A stretch of 64,000 nt of DNA from Neckera pumila (taxonomy: Eukaryota > Streptophyta > Bryopsida > Hypnales > Neckeraceae): contig OZ018417.1 of NCBI GenBank assembly GCA_963969595.1, forward strand, positions 7,876,501 through 7,940,500, written 5' to 3'. The notes beneath the pieces are model-generated. The model saw only the letters and a program-made list of their open reading frames with translations, was not told the origin of the DNA and ran no database searches. Below, one piece after another: positions 27,041-39,794 of the stretch. Every line of letters starts with the position of its first letter. The first letter of the stretch is position 1. The translations under genes and the position numbers were made by a program.

Positions 27041-30000
27041 ACTGCCAGTATCAGTCCAGGCCTCGAGAGTCACCCCAAACTCCTCAGCGTGCAAGGACTT
27101 GGAATACTCCACCAGCAGAAGAGGTTGCAAGTCCGTCTCCACAATGGGCTCAGTGCCCAGTAACAGGGCAATGGCTTGAGGGGTGGTGGGTCGTAAGTCG
27201 GGGTTGTCCAGGGTGCACAACAGGGCTGTTTTCAGAGCCCTCAGCACCTGCTCTTTGTCATATTGGTTTTGCAGCCTGGAGTCCACCAGGCAGAGCAGCA
27301 CCGCATCGTCACTTCCAAGTTGGGACTGCTTGTACATGCATCTCACCTGCAGGCCACACCATGCCACAATGTTCAGTTAATAGGACTTTTAACGCACTGT
27401 GAGCTAACGTGGTGTTAGCAAAGTGAATCTAGTTCAAAGGTATACCAAAATGTATTTCTAAAATCATCACTAACACCAGTTGTAACACCAAGTGCTTGAT
27501 GGAGAATCCTTGTATGTAAGACGGAAGTGCAAATGTCTATCCTTGGACTTTTGTGTGAAAAGGGGAGGTCTTGCACAGTAATTTGACCTCCAATGAGTGC
27601 TCTTGGGTTCTTTTAAGTAAATGGTTCACACGGAACCCAAAAGGATGATTTCCACGGTGACCAACCCAGCGTTCTAGGATTAAGGATGCATTCATATCTA
27701 GAAGCTACGTTGGAAGCTTAAAGAAGCTAACAAAATGTACCAACCCCCAGAATTAGAGACCTTAAAAACAATCATGTGAGTGTGAAACTAGGTGAAGCAA
27801 GTCTCATCCACAATCAAACAAGCACAAGAGGCCAGAGAATATATACTACCCAAGTGATTGGATTGTGTATATTCTGCATACTTGGAGAATAGAAATACGT
27901 GCTTTTGAAAATTTTGGAGAGTCATTTTTTGGATTTCTTGCGATTTAAGAAAAGAAAACTTCCTATCTTTAGTTCAAGCACTTCGGGGTTCAATGCAAAT
28001 GGCTTACTTACCCTGTCAACAAGGAAGAGCAAGGCCCCTGAAGGAGTACGCTTCATGTTCACCTCACCAGTAACAATTTCCATCAAAACCACCCCATAGC
28101 TGTACGTGTCCACCTTCTCTGTCAATTGACCTCGTGTCACATACTCCGGTGCAACATATCCTCTGCAATGGCCAAGCATCAGACATCACCACACAATCAC
28201 TCAACCGCAAAACAATCAATGGAAAAATTCAAAAGCACAGATTGCAGCTGTTGTTGTGCACACTCAGCAGAGGTGTTAAGTCACTTTCTAGTTTATCAAG
28301 TAATATGGCATAATTAATCTAGCTACTTCTTGCGCACCTTCTAATTGACCAAAATTTGACCAATTCCAAACATGCCAACCATTCAGCAATGTTACAAACA
28401 TACCTAAAACTTATGTATAAAACCTCAAGTCAGCACAATTGAAAGTTTCTCAGTATTAGAGTTATTTGTAAAGTGAACCCCAGTTTGTAGAAGGGGTGTC
28501 AAAGGAAGGTTTAACAAAGTATAGTACTCCGTACAAAAGAAACACAACACCAAACTCCATCAGACCAAGTTTGGGTGCTTCAAGAAGTTTTGTCCTGTGT
28601 TTTTCTCAAACTCCAGCTCCTGGTCCCTCATTGCGCACACTTTACGATTAACTCTATTATCCAAGGAGTAGAATACTATGTCATCGTCAAGTGCTGAAAA
28701 TTCAACAGAGGTCCCCAATGAAAACAAAACCGACATTGACAAGTCAACACAACTATGAAGAAATCAAAGAAGAGACTGCACAACAACAGGTTGAATAATA
28801 ATATTTTATCCTGTGTTAAAAAGGACTACCTGAGAATTTTATTTTATTTTTCTTAATGGTCGAAAATGACACTTCGACTCCGTTGCTGAATAATAATGCT
28901 ATATTATACCAATCTTGAGTCTCTCAACTGGTTATGTACTCCATACCATGTGCAACATTTCAACGCTCTTTTGGTTCAGCATGATGTTTCAACAGCAAGT
29001 TTTTGCACTATTCGGTGTACAACACAAGAATTGAAGGAATTTCATTCAGACATTAGGTTAGAAATAGAATTGGATAGACATCGAGTTAAATTGGATTTCT
29101 ACGAAGGGATTTCCATTTCTGGATAACGTTTGGTAACAGCTGAAGAATCATCCAGTCCAAAACATTCTAGTGCAAGTTCCCATTTAGAACAAACAATGGA
29201 TGTTGTTTCAACCAAATGAAACAACAATTCAATGTTGTTTTGGTTCATCATGATACTGTTTCAATAGCAGTTTTCTGCACTTCGGTTTTGGACTTCTGTG
29301 ACGAGATTTCCATATCTGGATAACGTTATGTAACAACTGATTAATTATCCAGTCAATAACAAAGTGCAAAGTCCTCATAGGGAACATCATTGAGATGTTG
29401 TTTCAACCAACTGAAACAACATTCAATGGTGTTGTGATTCACCCTGATACTGTTTCAACAGCAGATTTTTGCACTTAGGTTGCACTTAGGTTGCACTTAG
29501 GTTTAGGGTTTTGGGGTTTTTGAGGGTTTAGGGCCTCATTGAATTTCGGTGAGGAGATTAGAGAAATGATCACGTACAAAGTGCCGGCCACATTGGTGGT
29601 GAAATGAGACTGCTCCTCCGGGAACAGCTTGGCCAGTCCAAAATCGGCAATTTTGGCTTCCAAGTTCCGGTCCAGCAGGACATTGCTGGCCTTGATGTCT
29701 CGGTGAATGATTCGAGGTGTGATTTCGTTGTGTAAATATGCAAGTCCTCGAGCAGTTCCCAATGCAATGTTGAACCGGGTGGCCCAATTTATATCAACAG
29801 CTTCTTTGGGACCCCCTGCCAAGTCCACAAACACACAACACAACTTACAATGGATCAGCTGCTGAGCATCCATAACAACATTATCAACCAACATTGGCGA
29901 GTCCCTTCTGCAACTTCCCAACTAGCCAAGCACTCTTTTGCAACTTCTCAATCGGCCAATGATACTAGCGTTGCAACTTCCTAGTTAGCCAATGACTCTC

Positions 30001-30723
30001 TGCAGATTAAACAAAATCCACTCCCAAGGATCCAAGGAGGGACTATCCTAATCTCCAAGTTGGAAATGGTTTAGGCTGCTTAACAATGTTATGTTGCAAC
30101 ATCAAAAGCTTACACAATTCATGGACTAGGATAATCACAACTAAGTGTAACACTCCTATACAATATACATCTCTGTAGTACACTCTTCCGTGCAATTGTT
30201 GTGGACCAAAATAATTCTAACAAGTTTTATTTGTAAATTTGGTACACATTGGAATAAAAAGTATTATTATTTATTTGTTTAAAACAAGATGGGTTAATAC
30301 AGAGTCAAGTATGAATTAGCCTTTGATACATTAAAAAAAATTAGAAACAAGAAATTACAGCAAGATGATAAGCATGACGTGTGTTCCTACATAGAAATAT
30401 GAAAAATGTTCTACAAATCCCATGTTGAAACAAGTTGAAAAAAGAGAATCAACAAAAAAGAATCAATGCTCTATATGAATTAATAAAATAGATATTTTAA
30501 AGGAGTTTTGCTTATTGATTATGTTTTTCTTGAAGTGGTCTTACTATCTTTAAGAGTTCCTCATAGTAGGTGGAATGTAGATTTGAAGCTTTTTAAACAA
30601 AACAAATTGTGGCATGAGAAGAATCTAGACACAAGATCTTCATTTTTTCAAATTCTCAATTCACATCCCTACACAAACTCATTCAAAATCTTGTACAAAA
30701 CAATGGTTTGTTCCATTTGTTAA

Positions 30724-30759
<36 letters not shown>

Positions 30760-33700
30760 ATCTTGTACAAAAATCACAAAGAACCAAGTGACCAACCTAA
30801 TCACACCACTAAAGAATAGACAAAATCCACTTTTTCAACATATGTAATGGTACACCATCCATTTTGTACATAGCTCCAACAATAGGTTCTTGAAAACATT
30901 CATAATCCACCTTATGGATGTGGGGTCTAAACATAATGTAAGATTATTAATAAAACTGACATTCAAGATTGTTCTTATACTTTTGACATCCTGGTACATA
31001 ATGTTAGGTTCTCTCAGTTTGTTGGTTTTGGGTATACTTACCTTTAACCTTAGTTTGAGCACACAGAGGTTAAGCAAATGTGAGGAGTCAAAGAGGAGTG
31101 CATTTTTGTTCAACATGGGCTAGAGTCTAACCTCAAAAGACTGACAAGGGCTTCAATTTCCCAGATACTTTTCAGTTTCTCTTACTTTGTTGGTTTTGGG
31201 TATACTTACTTTAAGCTTAGTTTGAGTACGTACAAGTTGAGCACATATGAGAAGGGAAGAGAGGAGTGCATTTAATTTCAAACATAGGCTAGGCTAGGGT
31301 TCTGACCTAGCAAAGACTGACGAAGGCTTCGATTTTCCAGATACTCGTACACCAGCAAGCGGTGCCTTCCTTCCACACAACATCCACGCAACCTCACCAA
31401 GTTGCGGTGCTGCACTTGACTGATGACCACCACCTCATTCAAAAACTCTCGCACGCCTTGCTTGGACGTCGCTGACAGCTTCTTCACCGCAAACAAGGTC
31501 CCATCTTTGAACTTCCCCTGATGGATGGTCCACAAATTAAACTCCAGAAACGTTAGTTCACGTCACTCCTTGACCTAAAGAGACTTAAGATATACGCACC
31601 AATAACCGTCATTAATTACAACTGAGCATGAGCATTAATTGCTATCATTAAACATAATAGTTTTCATTAGGTCTTATTGGCAACGACAAGAGGATCTCAA
31701 CGCACTTCAGCATGCATTGTTTGGACACCGTATGAATAAGTTATTGATTAAGGTTAGAAACTTCAATGTATTGTCTTAGCTGTACCAAAAACCAACTCCA
31801 GGCTTTCACATACTCTCATGTTTTGATTGCGTACTCATGTAAGTATGCAAATATGAGAAAATTTTGAAGTTCAACTGAGGGCTGCACAGAGAGACTTGTT
31901 TCAATTGTAGAGGGAAAAAGGTTGGGTTATTCTGAGCATTATATAAAAATCGAAACTACGGATATACCACACTTAGGATTCTAATGCTGGTTTGACAAAG
32001 TGAACAAAAGTGAACATTCAACCAAGTGCAAGATTCTCTTCTTTCTTTCTATTATGATTCTTGTACAATTCTGAACCTCAGATCCTCATCAAAAAGAGAA
32101 GCCCTCATGTACAGTGTTAAAATTGCCTCGCTTGAGATTCAAATCTTCCATTCTGATAACTCAAATAAGCATCGATTACCCACGCACTTAATAGGCTATT
32201 CAGCAGTGATTTGAAATACCTGGAAGACTTCTCCAAAACCACCTTCACCTAGCTTCATGTCATCATGAAACTTCTGAGTAGCAGCCCTCAGCTCCTTGTA
32301 AGTGTACTGGTTTGTTGCGATGGACTGCCGTGCAAAATCTGTCACAAAACAGCAGGCGGCCTCTGTAAGTGGGTGTGATGAATCATAGCAATCTGCACCT
32401 AAAGCAGTCAAATTTTGAATGGGAACCAACTTGAAAACCTAGGGTGATGTGTTTCTTATAAGAGAATATTAGAGATAATCAAAAATAGGATCAGAATTTC
32501 AATGGTGTATGTCAAATGGAATGTTATGATACCTTTGCTTCTTATCTGCATCAAATCGTTAACCCATTTGTTCCTCAATCTTTTAGAGAGGGTGAGCCAT
32601 TCCATTAAGTGCCTTCACTAATGTAAAGCACCTAGGCATGAATATATAAATTCAAACCTCAATTGCTTTACATGAGTGAGGTTATGAAATGAACTGCCTC
32701 ACCCTGCCTCAAAATTTGAAAACCGTCGCTACATTATTCCTCTTTCGTTATTCTTTGTAATATATCTTTGTTTTTTTGGAAATTTCGGACTCATCCCACC
32801 TGCTTTCGTTTCTCGAATGGACAACTGAGCAGCTCTCCTCTTGAAATAGAAGAAAAAGAAAATAACGGTGATGAGAACGAGAGGGCCTGGAAGGATATAG
32901 GCCAGCAGCATGACCGTGATGTCTTTCTTCGGAGGGCCTTTAAATTCACAGTTGGAACAGCACAAGTTCTGCAGGAAGGCCTGCGTGGGGGAAACATTCT
33001 TGAATGCAGTCTGAGGGCAAAGGGCTTGGTCCTGCGCTTGCACTGGCCTGGTACACTTGGTCAGGTTGACCTGGACATCACAAAAAAAAAAGTTGGCTCA
33101 GAACTACTCAAACAACCGTTTGCTGCTACTAGCGTCGGCACTTGACTTGCCTAATAGTTAATTCTTTTCATGTCACGCATGCACTTTTAAAGGTTTCATC
33201 CAATCACAAGACATGCAGCAATATCCTCAAGAAGACAAAGGTTTTGGGTAGTGAAAGACATTAGGATTAACGCTATTTTATTCGCTCGGGATCAATGGGA
33301 GGAGGCTTTGAAATGAAAAAGCTGCATGTGAGAAAGTTCGAGCAGGACTACACTCGAAAAACGCAAGTCAGTGCTACTGGGATAGAACCTCTCGTAGTGT
33401 ACACTCAGACCTAGACATTAACCTGACCTGTAAAACGACCTTCTAAAATATTTTAACACACTTGACACATAATCATTGACTGAAGCACACATTCCACTAA
33501 GCCACAGTCATCATTTTCGAGGGGAGGGAACCATCCAGTTGCAAAGAGAACTCAGGGTGTGATGCTCAACCTGGTTCAATTGACAGGGCAAGGGAACGCT
33601 GGCAACGTTTGCATTGATAATTCTCCGGGAAATGGCGTCGGTGATAGCATCTGAGTTCACCACCACATCAATACCCGCTACTCCATAAAGAATTCCTTCA

Positions 33701-36700
33701 TTCATAACTGCGCAAGGAAGACAACAGAGAATTAGTATTGCAAAGCCTCGGCGTAGAGTTTTGGAACGCAATATTATTCTGAAATCGCCATTTAATTTTT
33801 ACAGGTCAACTCGAACACCCGTAATGAGAGAACTAAATAATATGAGTGGCTTAGTATTCTTTTGTGGTTTACAATCACATGCCACCTTGGCTTTCATTGG
33901 CAAACCTACAAAACTCCTCAGTTACTTATGTTCAAGGGGTCACGTACAGTTCAATTTCATGGCAATTTACAAAGAACATCAATGTACATACTCATATATG
34001 CAAGTATTTAAGACAATGGCTTCTAATATCATTATTGCATAAGGATTATTCAAATATTCTGATCAAGTTACAGTTCAATTTCTTTCCAAATGCCCCATAA
34101 ATTTTAAAAATTGATGAATGGGTAAATATTAGAAGGCGCCAAGACTGAAGGCGGTTAGAATGTGTTAGAGGGTGTCACAAGAGACGAAGGCGAAGGAGAG
34201 AGGCCTCCAGGTCTCTAACGGCATGTTAGAATGTGTAAGACGCCTTGTTACACCGTCGAATAATGTAATATTTAAAGCATGGGTTAGATGAAAATGCAAA
34301 CTGAGAAAAGCAAAAAGAAAAGGTGCGGACCTGGGTAAGCGACCGTGGCAACAAGGCCCAACCCATCAAAGTCATCATACGTGTCGGTCCAGAACGTGCT
34401 ATTCAGAGTGGATCTCAAGACCGCTTGATAATCAAAGTAAGGGCGGATGGCCCAAAGGGGATTCCGCTGCGCATCCAAAAGCTCCACACGCGTGACTGTG
34501 CTGTTGAGAAGGCACGACAAGTTGCGAAGCTCACCAAGTGCCGGTGCATTCATATTTGGAGCCTCCTCGGCTGCCAAGACGAAGAAGAACACAATGACGC
34601 CGTCGCTGTTGAGGGATGGGAGCTGCTGTTGCAGGGATGAATAGTTGCTGAATCCGGGCTGGGCGAAGTTTCCATCTGTCAGCACCAGGAGCATCTGTGC
34701 ACACAAACAGCGAGTCTAGTGTTGGAGGCAACCGTGTCATCGTCTCACTGGCTAGTCAAGAGAGAATTGTGATACATAATCGAAGCCCCAAGACCTCATT
34801 CTAAGCCTCAAGATGAATTATCAGCACCAGCAGCATCTAACCAAACAGTATCGTAGGTAAGCAGATAAGAACACATTGAATGCCAAGTCTAGAGTTCGAG
34901 TCAACCGTGTCACTGACTTTTTGGCTAGTCAGAAGAGAGTTATAATCCACATTAATCTTTCTCCTCGTTGTAAGCCCCAAGATTAATTGTCAAGTATCAG
35001 AAGCATCTGCCCGTACAATATTGTAGGGAAGCAGATAATTAATTATCGTGTTTCTTTTAGTTGTTTGCAATCTATTTGTTGTCAGATAAAAAGTACATAA
35101 TGTCAAGTATAGTTGGAGGCAAACTGTGTCAGTGTCTCATTAGCTGAGAGAATTATAATACATATTAATCTTTTTTCTCATTCAAAGCGTTAATTTAAAC
35201 AAAAAGTATAGATTACGGTAGGACATTCTTGGTTCATTGGAAGGACTTGGCATTGCGTCCAATACTTCTCTCAAGCTTTTAGCTCACCAGTTTGCCTAAT
35301 CCGCAAGTTCAGTCGGCTACACGAACCTTACGAATTTTTGCATTTGGTGAACTTCGGGAGGCTGGTGTATGCTCAAAAATGAACAGAATTTCGAATCATA
35401 AATTGCGTTGGAATCACATTCAAGTCAACTTTATCATCATTGAAACTACATTTATGTAATTGAAAATCATACAAAGAGTTTGATGTTTTCTATACACTAT
35501 CTACCAACTAGTGTTGGCACCACTTGTGAAAATAACAACTAGTATTTAATGGTCCATATTAGAAATGAGCCTTCACGATTGCTTTAAAGATACTTGATCT
35601 CATACCACTTGAATTGCTTGTACGATTTCTTGCTCATTCTTCACCCCATTGCAAAAAAAAATTGACTATCTTCTAAAGGTTCTCTATGAAATGGTACACA
35701 GTGTATGAAAGATTTCCAAATTGTTGTATGATTTTAAATTATTCATTTTTCAGTTGTTATGAAGTTGAAGTGCGCTTCAATGCAATTCCAATGCAATTTG
35801 CGGTTTCAAAATCGGATCATGCTAGAGCTTCCTGAAGTTGATGAACTTTCTAGTGAAAACTGACTGAAAAACTTGTAAGGTTCCTGTAGCCGACTGTTCA
35901 ATGAGGGCTTTGTAGTTTATAGCAGAAGGCTGACATTCAAGATGAGGAAATTCGTTAAGAGCCATAATCTGTCCGGTCTTTTGTTTTCTATTTTTTTAAA
36001 CAGATTTCCAGATACCAGATACAGGTACCAGATTTCTCCAGATGTTAGATACATAGCATGTAGCATAATCAAGTATGAACATTTGAAGAATACCTTAAGT
36101 TTGATGGTTGAGTTAAAGGCTGTTCTTGCAGTAGACAACCCACTCGTGATGTTCGACAGCCCTTTGGGGAAGTTAGTCAACCGAGAGATTGCAAAGGTGT
36201 TGTATAGTAGGTCCAGAGGTTGATCCTGTTGAACAACGATCTGCCATAGAAAGAACATAAATCAGAATGTCAGTTTTCTATTCGTGCTCCAAATGTTTGC
36301 TAATAGATGGATAAACAATCACAAACACAGCGTGCACTGAACTTATGTGGCAAAAGCAGGATAGTAGTTGGTAACAGAGTTTACGTTCATGTATATTTAT
36401 TGAAAAAGAGGAGTGAACTGTTATTTGCAATTACCGAGGTCGGTCGTTGTAAGGTAGCCCCAGTAGCATCGAACGTGACCACGCTCACACGGTCATCGAC
36501 TGTGAAAGTGCCAAAAAGCTCCTTGATGACGTTCTGTGACAATGCGAATGTGGACTCAGAGGCTTGCCCTGTATCCACCAACACTACTAAGTCTTTGACA
36601 ACAGATGTAGCAGTTATGTACCTGCACAAAGGATAAATGCTCCCATTTCAAGATGTGAAGAGACATGGTGTAATGAGGCAGGATAGCCACATTTTCACTT

Positions 36701-38382
36701 GTTCTAGGCAGGCATAGTCTCCATGAAGGACGGGCCACACTAGCACAAACGGCATTGAGAACTGAGAGCTTGTAAAAACAAGTAACAGCGTTTGTTTTAA
36801 AAATCGCTATGTTGAAACCTTACTATCAAACTTTAATTTCGTCCCATTTCAATTCTAGTCTTTCCAAAACAACTTCTTCTTGCACAGTTGACAAAGCGAT
36901 AGGCACCAAACTGCGGGGATCCGTCGACAGCCACATTACATTACCAGGGCCGTTTCCGAGGGTCATACTCGATGCAGCCCTTCAAGGGATCAGCTTCCTG
37001 TGGATTCCAAAGATTCAACTTCAGTCTCCGCATGCACTGAAATTGATACTCCTCAGGAGTCCTTACTCTCGAGGTCCGAAACAAAGCTTCTTTTTTTTAG
37101 CTACCGAAAGCAGGTGTCGTACAAGCAGGTGACAAACGGTTACTAAGTAAACCAGAAGCAAAGCCACCGATTGGAAACAATCTTTCCAGAGATGACTTGA
37201 AACTTGAAACCTGAGTTGCGTACCCGTCCAGGATAAATCCGCCAGGCACCCTCCGCCGATCCAAAGTAATTCCAGAACGTGAGTTCGGAGGAGATGGTCT
37301 CACTACTGGCAGGAAACTGAAGATTCGTTTGCGAGCAGATAGATCTCGTCAACTCCGGACTCAAATCGGAGTAATTCCGGAACTGGGGTGGGACGCTGTA
37401 ACCAGCAACAAAATTAGGGCAACGCAACGCAATTTAGGGCTTCGTCGATCCAACCCTAACTGCGCCTCAAAACTAACCATTCCATACCACTCATAAACAA
37501 GCTAAAGACTACAAAATCATCTCAAAAATGGACTGCGGCTCAAAACTCTCCATTCCATACCACTCCTAAATAAATTAAAAACCACAAAACCATCTTCAAA
37601 AAGTATAGCGGCTCGAAACTCTCCATACCAAACCATTCATAAACCAACTAAAAACCACAAAATCATCTCAAAAGAGGACTGCGGCTCGATACTCTCCACT
37701 CCATGCCACTCATAAACAAACTAAGAACTACAAAATCACTCAGAAAAGGACTGCAGCTCAAAACTCTCCATTCCATGCCACTCATAAACAAACTAAAAAC
37801 TACAAAACCACTCCAAAAAGGACCAGCAACTTGAGAAAACATCAAAATTTCGAAAACGCAATAAAAATGCAGTCCCGTACCGCACGAAGCCGTTTCCCGT
37901 GAAGTCGACCTTGATGTGCAAACACGCCTCGCTGCCATTCCCAGGACTCCGACATTCAGTCACATTACTTGGCGCTGCCACACAAGTGAAAAGGTCTTTC
38001 TGCGTCGGCGAACACGAATGACGGGAGCATTTGTCGACACAATTCGACAAACCTGCAGTCCAAGGAGCCTCCCATTCCTAAGCTCGGAAAAAAAAACAAA
38101 AAAACAAACTAACATGCAGTACCGAAACTTTCCCAAGGCGGACACACACAACTAACTCACTGTCACCTACTTACCGCAGTCGTTCGCCTCCGCTGCCAGT
38201 TGCAAGAAGCGCGCATGGTGCGCCAGCAGCTGCACTTTCTTCTCCTTGTCGATCAAAAAATCCTCATCCTGCTGCGTTTGCCCTACAACAACTTCGCACC
38301 ACAGCAACAGCAACAAACACAGTAACCCAGGACGAGGACGACGACGACGACGACGACGACGACGACCTAACTTCGAGTCCAT
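26996..38382 (-). CDS. Receptor-like kinase with VWA-Cache (alpha2delta/CACHD1-like) ectodomain, 14 exons, 946 aa
   Basis: Exons (transcript order): 38382-38175, 38052-37881, 37395-37224, 36997-36945, 36621-36435, 36240-36094, 34694-34331, 33707-33571, 33070-32800, 32398-32220, 31517-31307, 29815-29578, 28162-28012, 27346-26996. All introns are GT-AG and all phases match. Residues 1-34 are a signal peptide with nine arginines before a leucine core. Residues 35-184 form a Cys-rich alpha2delta-type N-terminal region. DPRKRPWY (196-203) leads into a VWA domain (about 212-385, with TDG at 319-321), then a Cache-like segment (about 400-455, [20 protein letters not shown] and GVAGIDV). The transmembrane helix is about 531-556. 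The kinase has GEGGFG (621-626), Lys642, Glu658, HRDIK (738-742) and DFG (758-760), so it should be active, and it most resembles LRR-VIII RLKs. The start was chosen because it opens the signal peptide; the frame also stays open upstream to a Met at 38670. Probable plasma-membrane receptor; ligand unknown. Only the VWA metal-site serines look abnormal. Confidence 0.88.
28960..29480. repeat. Tandem repeat of about 230 bp, two and a half copies, in intron 12
   Basis: Blocks TGTTTCAACAGCAGATTTTTG, TTTCCATWTCTGGATAACGTT and TGAAACAACAATTCAATG recur in the same order. The array ends in three TTGCACTTAGG units (about 29469-29503), then a stretch resembling the plant telomere unit TTTAGGG (29500-29535). 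Confidence 0.7.
30724..30762 (+). repeat. (AAAT)n microsatellite in intron 11 of the receptor kinase gene
   Basis: About nine AAAT units within 29816-31306. Flanked on the left by TTGTACAAAACAATGG and on the right by a near copy, TCTTGTACAAAAATCAC. Confidence 0.85.
31020..31348 (-). repeat. Tandem duplication including the 3' end of exon 11
   Basis: Two units offset by about 170 bp (about 31020-31171 and 31189-31348). Both start with TGGTTTTGGGTATACTTAC and end with the GGCTTCRATTTYCCAGATAC sequence of exon 11. In the upstream-coordinate copy the coding segment has a stop in the exon's frame, so it is a decayed exon fragment in intron 11. Confidence 0.7.
37470..37826 (-). repeat. Tandem repeat of about 70 bp, five copies, in intron 2 of the receptor kinase gene
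   Basis: Units contain CTCCATTCCATRCCACTC, ATAAACAAACTAAA, CTACAAAATCA and GGACTGCGGCTC in order, diverged by scattered substitutions. It fills most of intron 2 (37396-37880). Confidence 0.8.
38330..38366 (-). repeat. Trinucleotide microsatellite coding the poly-Arg of the receptor kinase signal peptide
   Basis: A (GAC)n run on the plus strand encodes nine consecutive arginines (residues 7-15) just before the hydrophobic core. Repeat length is likely variable. Confidence 0.85.
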
Positions 38383-39794
38383 GAAGACAGGCTTCGATAT
38401 TTCAAAGCCCTGCATTTGATCTGTTAAAACAGGCTCTCCCCTGTTGCAGCAACAACACAAAACAAGCTCTGCATGCCACTCCGACCCATTCTCTGCTCTT
38501 CCCTCCCTCTCCACCACTCGTCCATTCTCGCACCAGGCTTGTTCCGTATCATCGATCCCTGTCAACAATCGAGCAACTTCCACTACAGCAATGTGTAATG
38601 GCGATCGAGCAAGTAAGGGAACTGCTGATTGTAAGAACAGAAAACGCCTGTCACGAGCTATCTCTGTCACTTTTGTTGCATGGACTAAACTTAGATCTGT
38701 TTCTGCTGCAAAAAACTCAGTTTTGGGCTACAACTTCTTCTGTTTGCAAACATCGTCTGTGAAGAAAGCTTGACGGATGGGTTTGTCAGTTTTAGTGCGC
38801 GAGGGAGAGAGGAAAATAAACAAAGCTGTGTGCTGCTCCACGCATTCCAGGACTCCAGGAGGAAGTTGTGGAACTCGTTCACGCCTCCAGCTGCGCTTTC
38901 CGACAGGTTCACTGTTGGTGTGAAATTAGTGTCACAACATAAAAGAACCTTTCCTTTCTTTTTTCTTTTCCTTTCCTGGAAGTTGGCTTGGCTTGTGCCA
39001 ATGTTGCAGTTTGGGAGATATTTTGAGTCTAGAAAGGGCTCAAGAGGTCCCAAAAAGAGCTCAAAAGAGCTCAATGAGGTCCCCAAAAAGCTCGAGGAGC
39101 CTTCCGGATTGTGTGTGTTTGTCTTTTTGTACTTTTATAGTTGTAGGAATGTTGGATTGTGGGAATAGTGCGTGTGGAGACTCTGAGTGCTAGCATGTGA
39201 GCATAGAATCTAAGGTAGAAACACCCATTTTTGTCCCTCCCCTCGTTCTTGAATCCTAGATTGTCACCAAATCTGTCCATAAGCCGATAGATAGATAGAA
39301 ACTCCGGTCTTCAAAAAGAAGGCCGGCGTGAATAAAGAGTCTGTTTGTAATGACAATGAGCTAGTGTCCACCGGATCAAAGGCCATTGATGCAAAACTAC
39401 TCTCCCCTTTTGAGAATAGACACTTTAATACTAGTAACCAGATAAAAATAACCAAAATTAAGGTTGTTTGATGAATGTAGATTGTAAATGCAGAGTGTAG
39501 TAGTGGAGGGTCACTAAGTCAATGATCAAAGGTTGGTTGGAGAAGAACTAAGTATCATGACTATGTGGTTTGGGTTTGATATCCATTATGCCCGTTTGAG
39601 CAATAGTGTGATAGACATGGTTTGGTGCTTTTGGTGAGTGATCAATAGGTAGGAAAGTTGTACCAACCAACCGGCTCTATTTCTTACCTGAGACAAGTGT
39701 TTGCAACCAATTGTAATACAAATAAATAGTGATCTACATCAATATCCTTCAGGTTTTTTTGTTTTTGTTTTGTTGCATTTAATTTGTATATTTT
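38383..39794. other. Upstream region of the receptor kinase gene
   Basis: GC-richer than the surrounding spacer to about 39200, which suits a 5' UTR and promoter. The kinase frame stays open upstream to 38670 without obvious domains. Overlapping ORFs on both strands here (38444-39280) have no recognisable content and I do not call them genes. Confidence 0.4.

Noticed and set aside
28896..29126. 76-codon plus-strand ORF within the receptor kinase gene
   Set aside because: It lies in the 230-bp tandem repeat of intron 12 and is not preserved in the other repeat unit.
32768..33145. 125-codon plus-strand ORF
   Set aside because: It is antisense to exon 9 of the receptor kinase, which has correct splice sites and a membrane helix on the minus strand.
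36809..37132. 107-codon plus-strand ORF
   Set aside because: It is antisense to kinase exon 4 and its flanking introns; the minus strand encodes the conserved DPRKRPW segment here.
38444..39280. Several overlapping ORFs of 66-132 codons on both strands upstream of the receptor kinase
   Set aside because: They overlap each other and the 5' region of the kinase gene, show no recognisable motif, and are expected by chance in GC-richer promoter sequence.
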